From positions 9,248,131 to 9,312,130 of the forward strand of contig OZ059894.1 of assembly GCA_964057225.1 (NCBI GenBank): DNA of 64,000 nt, given 5' to 3'. Positions within the stretch are counted from its first letter, which is position 1; every line of letters begins with the position of its first letter. The notes beneath the pieces were generated by a model. It saw only the letters and a program-made list of their open reading frames with translations. It had not been told where the DNA came from and did no database searches. A program made the position numbers and the translations under genes. Shown piece after piece: positions 1-8,158 of this stretch. This DNA is from Auanema rhodensis. Its lineage: Eukaryota; Nematoda; Chromadorea; Rhabditida; Rhabditidae.

Positions 1-54
1 ATGACCGAGAAAACCCAGAAAAGGAATATTTCAAGGTGTCGGAAGGTAAAACAT

Positions 55-127
55 TGCCCCGAACCAGGATCGAACTGGTGACCTTTAGATCTTCAGTCTA
101 ACGCTCTCCCAACTGAGCTATCGAGGC
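55..127 (-). tRNA. tRNA-Phe(GAA), copy 1
   Basis: The cloverleaf folds with a 7-bp acceptor stem that has one G-U pair. The anticodon loop is CTGAAGA between TTAGA and TCTAA, which gives anticodon GAA. The length is 73 nt including discriminator A, with no intron. Its 5'-flank spacer has the same type as that of copy 20. Confidence 0.96.
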
Positions 128-318
128 TATGATTAGACAGAATAAAGAATTCTTGAAGAGTTATCAGTGTCAGAAAACCACTGTTGTAATCAATTCGAGT
201 GTTCAAACTCTGGAATCCTCGAATCTGAGTAATACTCATTACTGAAACCGAAACTAGGATTCAGAGGACCGATAGAACTCAGAAAAAGAATATTTCAAGG
301 TGACTGAAGGTAAAACAT

Positions 319-391
319 TGCCCCGAACCAGGATCGAACTGGTGACCTTTAGATCTTCAGTCTAACGCTCTCCCAACTGAGCTATCGAGGC
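319..391 (-). tRNA. tRNA-Phe(GAA), copy 2
   Basis: Identical gene body to copy 1. The 5'-flank spacer matches copy 11, nine units away. Confidence 0.96.
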
Positions 392-582
392 TATGATTAG
401 ACAGAATAAAGAATTCTTGAAGAGTTATCAGTGTCAGAAAACCACTGTTGAAATCAATTCGAATGTTCAAACTCTGGAATCCTGGAAACTGAATAATACT
501 CATTACTGAAACCGAAACTAGGATTCAGATGACCGAGAAAACCCAGAAAAGGAATATTTCAAGGTGTCGGAAGGTAAAACAT

Positions 583-655
583 TGCCCCGAACCAGGATCG
601 AACTGGTGACCTTTAGATCTTCAGTCTAACGCTCTCCCAACTGAGCTATCGAGGC
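583..655 (-). tRNA. tRNA-Phe(GAA), copy 3
   Basis: Identical gene body. The spacer matches copy 12. Confidence 0.96.
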
Positions 656-846
656 TATGATTAGACAGAATAAAGAATTCTTGAAGAGTTATGAGGAACA
701 GAAAACCACTGTTGAAATCAATTCGAATGTTCAAACTCTGGAATCCTGGAAACTGAATAATACTCATTACTGAAACCGAAGCTAGGATTCAGATGACCGA
801 TAGAACTCAGAAAACGATTATTTCAAGGTGTCGGAAGGTAAAACAT

Positions 847-919
847 TGCCCCGAACCAGGATCGAACTGGTGACCTTTAGATCTTCAGTCTAACGCTCTC
901 CCAACTGAGCTATCGAGGC
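847..919 (-). tRNA. tRNA-Phe(GAA), copy 4
   Basis: Identical gene body. The spacer has the 'gtagagag' variant next to the gene and matches copy 13. Confidence 0.96.
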
Positions 920-1110
920 TATGAGTAGAGAGAATAAAGAATTCTTGAAGAGTTATGAGGAACAGAAAACCACTGTTGAAAGAAATTCCAATGTTCAAAC
1001 TCTGGAATTCTGGAAACTGAATAATACTCATTACTGAAACCGAAGCTAGGATTCAGATGACCGATAGAACTCAGAAAACGATTATTTCAAGGTGTCGGAA
1101 GGTAAAACAT

Positions 1111-1183
1111 TGCCCCGAACCAGGATCGAACTGGTGACCTTTAGATCTTCAGTCTAACGCTCTCCCAACTGAGCTATCGAGGC
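1111..1183 (-). tRNA. tRNA-Phe(GAA), copy 5
   Basis: Identical gene body. The spacer matches copy 14. Confidence 0.96.
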
Positions 1184-1374
1184 TATGATTAGACAGAATA
1201 AAGAATTCTTGAAGAGTTATCAGTGTCAGAAAACCACTGTTGAAATCAATTCGAATGTTCAAACTCTGGAATCCTGGAAACTGAATAATACTCATTACTG
1301 AAACCGAAACTAGGATTCAGAGGACCGATAGAACTCAGAAAAAGAATATTTCAAGGTGTCTGAAGGTAAAACAT

Positions 1375-1447
1375 TGCCCCGAACCAGGATCGAACTGGTG
1401 ACCTTTAGATCTTCAGTCTAACGCTCTCCCAACTGAGCTATCGAGGC
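1375..1447 (-). tRNA. tRNA-Phe(GAA), copy 6
   Basis: Identical gene body. The gene-proximal half of the spacer matches copy 15 but the distal half does not. Confidence 0.96.
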
Positions 1448-1638
1448 TATGAGTAGAGAGAATAAAGAATTCTTGAAGAGTTATGAGGAACAGAAAACTA
1501 TTGTTGAAATCAATTCCAATGTTCAAACTCTGGAATTCTGGAAACTGAATAATACTCATTACTGAAACCGAAACTAGGATTCAGATGACCGATAGAACTC
1601 AGAAAAAGAATATTTCAAGGTGTCTGAAGGTAAAACAT

Positions 1639-1711
1639 TGCCCCGAACCAGGATCGAACTGGTGACCTTTAGATCTTCAGTCTAACGCTCTCCCAACTGA
1701 GCTATCGAGGC
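1639..1711 (-). tRNA. tRNA-Phe(GAA), copy 7
   Basis: Identical gene body. The spacer is close to that of copy 19 but differs at its distal end. Confidence 0.96.
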
Positions 1712-1902
1712 TATGATTAGACAGAATAAAGAATTCTTGAAGAGTTATCAGGAACAGAAAACTATTGTTGAAATCAATTCCAATGTTCAAACTCTGGAAT
1801 TCTGGAAACTGAATAATACTCATTACTGAAACCGAAGCTAGGATTCAGATGACCGATAGAACTCAGAAAACGATTATTTCAAGGTGTCGGAAGGTAAAAC
1901 AT

Positions 1903-1975
1903 TGCCCCGAACCAGGATCGAACTGGTGACCTTTAGATCTTCAGTCTAACGCTCTCCCAACTGAGCTATCGAGGC
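1903..1975 (-). tRNA. tRNA-Phe(GAA), copy 8
   Basis: Identical gene body. The distal half of its spacer recurs after copy 15. Confidence 0.96.
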
Positions 1976-2166
1976 TATGATTAGACAGAATAAAGAATTC
2001 TTGAAGAGTTATCAGTGTCAGAAAACCACTGTTGAAATCAATTCCAATATTCAAACTCTGGAATCCTCTAATCTGAATAATACTCATTACTGAAACCGAA
2101 ACTAGGATTCAGATGACCGAGAGAACCCAGAAAAGGAATATTTCAAGGTGTCGGAAGGTAAAACAT

Positions 2167-2239
2167 TGCCCCGAACCAGGATCGAACTGGTGACCTTTAG
2201 ATCTTCAGTCTAACGCTCTCCCAACTGAGCTATCGAGGC
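2167..2239 (-). tRNA. tRNA-Phe(GAA), copy 9
   Basis: Identical gene body. The spacer matches copy 16, seven units away. Confidence 0.96.
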
Positions 2240-2430
2240 TATGATTAGACAGAATAAAGAATTCTTGAAGAGTTATCAGGAACAGAAAACTATTGTTGAA
2301 ATCAATTCCAATGTTCAAACTCTGGAATTCTGGAAACTGAATAATACTCATTACTGAAACCGAAACTAGGATTCAGATGACCGATAGAACTCAGAAAAAG
2401 AATATTTCAAGGTGTCTGAAGGTAAAACAT

Positions 2431-2503
2431 TGCCCCGAACCAGGATCGAACTGGTGACCTTTAGATCTTCAGTCTAACGCTCTCCCAACTGAGCTATCGA
2501 GGC
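2431..2503 (-). tRNA. tRNA-Phe(GAA), copy 10
   Basis: Identical gene body. The spacer matches copy 17, including the rare 'actgaaactg' variant. Confidence 0.96.
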
Positions 2504-2694
2504 TATGATTAGACAGAATAAAGAATTCTTGAAGAGTTATCAGGAACAGAAAACTATTGTTGAAATCAATTCCAATGTTCAAACTCTGGAATTCTGGAAA
2601 CTGAATAATACTCATTACTGAAACTGAAACTAGGATTCAGATGACCGAGAGAACCCAGAAAAGGAATATTTCAAGGTGTCGGAAGGTAAAACAT

Positions 2695-2767
2695 TGCCCC
2701 GAACCAGGATCGAACTGGTGACCTTTAGATCTTCAGTCTAACGCTCTCCCAACTGAGCTATCGAGGC
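2695..2767 (-). tRNA. tRNA-Phe(GAA), copy 11
   Basis: Identical gene body. The spacer is a duplicate of the copy 2 spacer. Confidence 0.96.
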
Positions 2768-2958
2768 TATGATTAGACAGAATAAAGAATTCTTGAAGAG
2801 TTATCAGTGTCAGAAAACCACTGTTGAAATCAATTCGAATGTTCAAACTCTGGAATCCTGGAAACTGAATAATACTCATTACTGAAACCGAAACTAGGAT
2901 TCAGATGACCGAGAAAACCCAGAAAAGGAATATTTCAAGGTGTCGGAAGGTAAAACAT

Positions 2959-3031
2959 TGCCCCGAACCAGGATCGAACTGGTGACCTTTAGATCTTCAG
3001 TCTAACGCTCTCCCAACTGAGCTATCGAGGC
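2959..3031 (-). tRNA. tRNA-Phe(GAA), copy 12
   Basis: Identical gene body. The spacer is a duplicate of the copy 3 spacer. Confidence 0.96.
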
Positions 3032-3222
3032 TATGATTAGACAGAATAAAGAATTCTTGAAGAGTTATGAGGAACAGAAAACCACTGTTGAAATCAATTC
3101 GAATGTTCAAACTCTGGAATCCTGGAAACTGAATAATACTCATTACTGAAACCGAAGCTAGGATTCAGATGACCGATAGAACTCAGAAAACGATTATTTC
3201 AAGGTGTCGGAAGGTAAAACAT

Positions 3223-3295
3223 TGCCCCGAACCAGGATCGAACTGGTGACCTTTAGATCTTCAGTCTAACGCTCTCCCAACTGAGCTATCGAGGC
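3223..3295 (-). tRNA. tRNA-Phe(GAA), copy 13
   Basis: Identical gene body. The spacer is a duplicate of the copy 4 spacer. Confidence 0.96.
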
Positions 3296-3486
3296 TATGA
3301 GTAGAGAGAATAAAGAATTCTTGAAGAGTTATGAGGAACAGAAAACCACTGTTGAAAGAAATTCCAATGTTCAAACTCTGGAATTCTGGAAACTGAATAA
3401 TACTCATTACTGAAACCGAAGCTAGGATTCAGATGACCGATAGAACTCAGAAAACGATTATTTCAAGGTGTCGGAAGGTAAAACAT

Positions 3487-3559
3487 TGCCCCGAACCAGG
3501 ATCGAACTGGTGACCTTTAGATCTTCAGTCTAACGCTCTCCCAACTGAGCTATCGAGGC
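3487..3559 (-). tRNA. tRNA-Phe(GAA), copy 14
   Basis: Identical gene body. The spacer is a duplicate of the copy 5 spacer. Confidence 0.96.
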
Positions 3560-3750
3560 TATGATTAGACAGAATAAAGAATTCTTGAAGAGTTATCAGT
3601 GTCAGAAAACCACTGTTGAAATCAATTCGAATGTTCAAACTCTGGAATCCTGGAAACTGAATAATACTCATTACTGAAACCGAAACTAGGATTCAGAGGA
3701 CCGATAGAACTCAGAAAAAGAATATTTCAAGGTGTCTGAAGGTAAAACAT

Positions 3751-3823
3751 TGCCCCGAACCAGGATCGAACTGGTGACCTTTAGATCTTCAGTCTAACGC
3801 TCTCCCAACTGAGCTATCGAGGC
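3751..3823 (-). tRNA. tRNA-Phe(GAA), copy 15
   Basis: Identical gene body. Its spacer is a hybrid: the gene-proximal half is of copy 6 type and the distal half of copy 8 type. Confidence 0.96.
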
Positions 3824-4014
3824 TATGAGTAGAGAGAATAAAGAATTCTTGAAGAGTTATGAGGAACAGAAAACCACTGTTGAAATCAATTCCAATATTC
3901 AAACTCTGGAATCCTCTAATCTGAATAATACTCATTACTGAAACCGAAACTAGGATTCAGATGACCGAGAGAACCCAGAAAAGGAATATTTCAAGGTGTC
4001 GGAAGGTAAAACAT

Positions 4015-4087
4015 TGCCCCGAACCAGGATCGAACTGGTGACCTTTAGATCTTCAGTCTAACGCTCTCCCAACTGAGCTATCGAGGC
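4015..4087 (-). tRNA. tRNA-Phe(GAA), copy 16
   Basis: Identical gene body. The spacer is a duplicate of the copy 9 spacer. Confidence 0.96.
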
Positions 4088-4278
4088 TATGATTAGACAG
4101 AATAAAGAATTCTTGAAGAGTTATCAGGAACAGAAAACTATTGTTGAAATCAATTCCAATGTTCAAACTCTGGAATTCTGGAAACTGAATAATACTCATT
4201 ACTGAAACCGAAACTAGGATTCAGATGACCGATAGAACTCAGAAAAAGAATATTTCAAGGTGTCTGAAGGTAAAACAT

Positions 4279-4351
4279 TGCCCCGAACCAGGATCGAACT
4301 GGTGACCTTTAGATCTTCAGTCTAACGCTCTCCCAACTGAGCTATCGAGGC
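4279..4351 (-). tRNA. tRNA-Phe(GAA), copy 17
   Basis: Identical gene body. The spacer is a duplicate of the copy 10 spacer. Confidence 0.96.
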
Positions 4352-4542
4352 TATGATTAGACAGAATAAAGAATTCTTGAAGAGTTATCAGGAACAGAAA
4401 ACTATTGTTGAAATCAATTCCAATGTTCAAACTCTGGAATTCTGGAAACTGAATAATACTCATTACTGAAACTGAAACTAGGATTCAGATGACCGAGAGA
4501 ACCCAGAAAAGGAATATTTCAAGGTGTCGGAAGGTAAAACAT

Positions 4543-4615
4543 TGCCCCGAACCAGGATCGAACTGGTGACCTTTAGATCTTCAGTCTAACGCTCTCCCAA
4601 CTGAGCTATCGAGGC
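4543..4615 (-). tRNA. tRNA-Phe(GAA), copy 18
   Basis: Identical gene body. The spacer carries changes not seen elsewhere in the window ('ttatacag', 'ccatagttgg'). Confidence 0.96.
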
Positions 4616-4806
4616 TATGATTATACAGAATAAAGAATTCTTGAAGAGTTATCAGGAACAGAAAACCATAGTTGGAATCAATTCCAATGTTCAAACTCTG
4701 GAATCCTGGAAACTGAATAATACTCATTACTGAAACCGAAACTAGGATTCAGAGGACCGATAGAACTCAGAAAAAGAATATTTCAAGGTGACTGAAGGTA
4801 AAACAT

Positions 4807-4879
4807 TGCCCCGAACCAGGATCGAACTGGTGACCTTTAGATCTTCAGTCTAACGCTCTCCCAACTGAGCTATCGAGGC
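4807..4879 (-). tRNA. tRNA-Phe(GAA), copy 19
   Basis: Identical gene body. The spacer is close to that of copy 7. Confidence 0.96.
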
Positions 4880-5070
4880 TATGATTAGACAGAATAAAGA
4901 ATTCTTGAAGAGTTATCAGGAACAGAAAACTATTGTTGAAATCAATTCCAATGTTCAAACTCTGGAATTCTGGAAACTGAATAATACTCATTACTGAAAC
5001 CGAAGCTAGGATTCAGATGACCGATAGAACTCAGAAAAAGAATATTTCAAGGTGTCGGAAGGTAAAACAT

Positions 5071-5143
5071 TGCCCCGAACCAGGATCGAACTGGTGACCT
5101 TTAGATCTTCAGTCTAACGCTCTCCCAACTGAGCTATCGAGGC
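5071..5143 (-). tRNA. tRNA-Phe(GAA), copy 20
   Basis: Identical gene body. The spacer matches copy 1, nineteen units away. Confidence 0.96.
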
Positions 5144-5334
5144 TATGATTAGACAGAATAAAGAATTCTTGAAGAGTTATCAGTGTCAGAAAACCACTGT
5201 TGTAATCAATTCGAGTGTTCAAACTCTGGAATCCTCGAATCTGAGTAATACTCATTACTGAAACCGAAACTAGGATTCAGAGGACCGATAGAACTCAGAA
5301 AAAGAATATTTCAAGGTGACTGAAGGTAAAACAT

Positions 5335-5407
5335 TGCCCCGAACCAGGATCGAACTGGTGACCTTTAGATCTTCAGTCTAACGCTCTCCCAACTGAGCTA
5401 TCGAGGC
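5335..5407 (-). tRNA. tRNA-Phe(GAA), copy 21
   Basis: Identical gene body. It is the first unit with the 'ccgaagttc' spacer variant shared with copies 22 and 24. Confidence 0.96.
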
Positions 5408-5598
5408 TATGATTAGACAGAATAAAGAATTCTTGAAGAGTTATCAGGAACAGAAAACTATTGTTGAAATCAATTCCGAAGTTCAAACTCTGGAATCCTC
5501 GAATCTGAATAATACTCATTACTGAAACCGAAACTAGGATTCAGATGACCGATAGAACTCAGAAAACGAATATTTCAAGGTGTCGGAAGGTAAAACAT

Positions 5599-5671
5599 TG
5601 CCCCGAACCAGGATCGAACTGGTGACCTTTAGATCTTCAGTCTAACGCTCTCCCAACTGAGCTATCGAGGC
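5599..5671 (-). tRNA. tRNA-Phe(GAA), copy 22
   Basis: Identical gene body. The spacer is 1 bp shorter ('aaggaacaaaaacc'), so the next gene starts 263 bp on. The spacer resembles copy 24. Confidence 0.96.
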
Positions 5672-5861
5672 TATGATTAGACAGAATAAAGAATTCTTGA
5701 AGAGTTATAAGGAACAAAAACCACTGTTGAAATCAATTCCGAAGTTCAAACTCTGGAATCCTCGAATCTGAATAATACTCATTACTGAAACCGAAACTAG
5801 GATTCAGATGACCGATAGAACTCAGAAAACGAATATTTCAAGGTGTCGGAAGGTAAAACAT

Positions 5862-5934
5862 TGCCCCGAACCAGGATCGAACTGGTGACCTTTAGATCTT
5901 CAGTCTAACGCTCTCCCAACTGAGCTATCGAGGC
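5862..5934 (-). tRNA. tRNA-Phe(GAA), copy 23
   Basis: Identical gene body. The spacer is the most diverged type ('gagactcggcag') and is shared only with copy 26. Confidence 0.96.
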
Positions 5935-6125
5935 TATGAATAGACAGAATAAAGATTTCTTGAAGAGTTATCAGTGTCAGAAAACCACTGTTGAAATCAA
6001 TTCGATTTTTCAAACTTTGGAATCCTCGAATCTGAATGAGACTCGGCAGTAAAACAGAGATTAGGATTCAGATGACCGATAGAACTCAGAAAAGGAATAA
6101 TTCAAGGTGTCGGAAGGTAAAACAT

Positions 6126-6198
6126 TGCCCCGAACCAGGATCGAACTGGTGACCTTTAGATCTTCAGTCTAACGCTCTCCCAACTGAGCTATCGAGGC
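6126..6198 (-). tRNA. tRNA-Phe(GAA), copy 24
   Basis: Identical gene body. The spacer is 1 bp shorter and resembles copy 22, with the distal 'cctaagctagg' variant. Confidence 0.96.
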
Positions 6199-6388
6199 TA
6201 TGATTAGACAGAATAAAGAATTCTTGAAGAGTTATAAGGAACAAAAACCACTGTTGAAATCAATTCCGAAGTTCAAACTCTGGAATCCTCGAATCTGAAT
6301 AATACTCATTACTGAAACCTAAGCTAGGATTCAGATGACCGATAGAACTCAGAAAAGGAATAATTCAAGGTGTCGGAAGGTAAAACAT

Positions 6389-6461
6389 TGCCCCGAACCA
6401 GGATCGAACTGGTGACCTTTAGATCTTCAGTCTAACGCTCTCCCAACTGAGCTATCGAGGC
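6389..6461 (-). tRNA. tRNA-Phe(GAA), copy 25
   Basis: Identical gene body. The spacer mixes the edge-type 'aaagatttc' near the gene with a core-type distal part. Confidence 0.96.
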
Positions 6462-6652
6462 TATGAATAGACAGAATAAAGATTTCTTGAAGAGTTATCA
6501 GTGTCAGAAAACCACTGTTGAAATCAATTCCAATGTTCAAACTCTGGAATTCTGGAAACTGAATAATACTCATTACTGAAACCTAAGCTAGGATTCAGAT
6601 GACCGATAGAACTCAGAAAAGGAATAATTCAAGGTGTCGGAAGGTAAAACAT

Positions 6653-6725
6653 TGCCCCGAACCAGGATCGAACTGGTGACCTTTAGATCTTCAGTCTAAC
6701 GCTCTCCCAACTGAGCTATCGAGGC
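6653..6725 (-). tRNA. tRNA-Phe(GAA), copy 26 (right edge of array)
   Basis: Identical gene body. The spacer is of copy 23 type and decays into unique sequence near 6878. Confidence 0.96.
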
Positions 6726-7008
6726 TATGAATAGACAGAATAAAGATTTCTTGAAGAGTTATCAGTGTCAGAAAACCACTGTTGAAATCAATTCGATTTT
6801 TCAAACTTTGGAATCCTCGAATCTGAATGAGACTCGGCAGTAAAACAGAGATTAGGATTCAGATGATCGATACAACTCTGAGCGGAGTAGTAAAACATAA
6901 ATCGAAAAGCATGTTAAAGATTTATTTTGTTGTTTTTCTAATTTTAAGTATAATAAAAGATTATATATACCCGTTAATGATTGTACTGTCATATAAACAA
7001 AACTCCTC

Positions 7009-8158
7009 TTAGGTTTCATCTTCAAATCTTAAAAAAGTACTCAATTGATCAAGTGTTATAGAAAATGGCCGAGCTGTTTTCAGGTATGATGACTCATTCA
7101 GAAATTTTTGTGGAATATCGAGCAAAATGAAATTGTTCACAAATTCGTTGATAAGTTTTTGTGATATCAACTTTCCTAAATATTCAAAAACTTTATTGAT
7201 TAGTCGTATCTGCTTACCTTCAATATCAGATGTTTTAATAGATATTCCATCTAGATCAACTAGTATCGGCTTATTACCAATAACAACAAACTGAAATTTA
7301 ATCGTATATTTTTGAATGAAAAGTAGAAAAAAGCACTTGCTGTCTTCGAAAATCATTGAAAGTAAGATGTCTATGACGTTTAACAAATTCAACAATTTCT
7401 TTGATCAATCGTACACGATATTCCCAAGATTGTTGAACCAGAAATAAGGTTGTTAATGGTGTACCTAATTCATTTTTTATACCCACATCTTCTATATGTT
7501 TAATTGGATCTTTTGGGATACAATATGATCTGATCTGAAATCAACTTGTTTTACTTTCCTCTTCAACTTGAATTAATTAACTTTAATAACATTCGGATCC
7601 TTTCCAAGTTTTACCATCCAATGAATCTCATTCATTATACTTTGCAGAACTAATAACTTGCACAGCTAGAAGATATTTGTACACATATACTCAATATAGT
7701 AAACTATTTCACCTCAGCCTGTGTGTTTTCCAAGCATGCTTGAAACGTTGGACCATTTATATTTGGAACTTTGATAATGCTAGTTGAATCATGTTCATCC
7801 AATAAAACCATTTTCTGCCAACCTTCACCGACTTTAACACGATGCCTCGCCAATAGACAATGAGGTTCAACATCTAAACAATGCTTGTATCATTAAAATA
7901 TTTAAAGGTTAATCATACCGTTTATATCCTTCAGTTTATAGCCATTTAAATGAGGCGTAAGCTGAGAAAAAAGTTCACTTTTTAAAGAATTAATTTCTGT
8001 AAATTTAAAAAACTTATTATAAAGCTGAAAACATCAAGCTGAAAACCTTCAACACGGTTATCAATATTATACCAGTTTTCGGAATTATATGAAAGGGTAT
8101 TATGAACTGAATAGATTATTATACATACTAAAGGTAACAAGATGATCAACTTCCACAT
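7009..8158 (-). CDS. Secreted or ER-luminal divergent protein kinase-like protein (PKDCC/FAM69-like)
   Basis: The model has seven exons in phase: 8158-8047, 7996-7919, 7873-7713, 7665-7582, 7534-7337, 7290-7218 and 7175-7009. It gives about 290 residues, stop TAA. The N-terminus is hydrophobic (MWKLIILLPLVCIII), a signal peptide or anchor. In the C-terminal half, 'SWEYRVRLIKEIVEFV', then 'HLTFNDFRRQQFVV', then 'VDLDGIS' resemble the kinase alpha-E helix, a degenerate catalytic loop and a DFG-like metal site. This arrangement is known from the secretory-pathway PKDCC (vertebrate lonesome kinase) and FAM69/DIPK proteins. No clear Gly-rich loop is visible and the protein is shorter than vertebrate PKDCC (about 490). 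The acceptor of exon 4 (TTCTAG) could instead be 9 nt further in. The gene model is solid; the family assignment is inference. Confidence 0.62.

Larger units (their letters stand above)
1..6878 (-). repeat. Tandem array of ~264-bp units, each with one tRNA-Phe gene
   Basis: Twenty-six consecutive tRNA genes start at a fixed step of 264 bp; two steps are 263 bp. Each unit is a 73-bp tRNA-Phe(GAA) on the minus strand plus a ~191-bp spacer. The tRNA sequence looks identical in all 26 copies, whereas spacers differ by substitutions and fall into recurring types. Similarity ends near 6878, where the last unit diverges into single-copy DNA. The left end is cut by the window, so the total copy number is unknown. 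On the minus strand each gene is followed by a short T4 run about 4 nt past its 3' end, a minimal Pol III stop. A box (TAGCTCAGTTGG) and B box (GTTCGATCC) are intact, so all copies look transcribable. Confidence 0.97.

Noticed and set aside
1-6878. CRISPR-like array
   Set aside because: The regular period is explained by complete tRNA genes in 264-bp units; repeats are far too long and spacers are related to each other.
6827-7012. 61-residue open frame at the edge of the tRNA array
   Set aside because: It begins inside the last tRNA repeat unit and runs into AT-rich unique DNA; no splice context or family resemblance.
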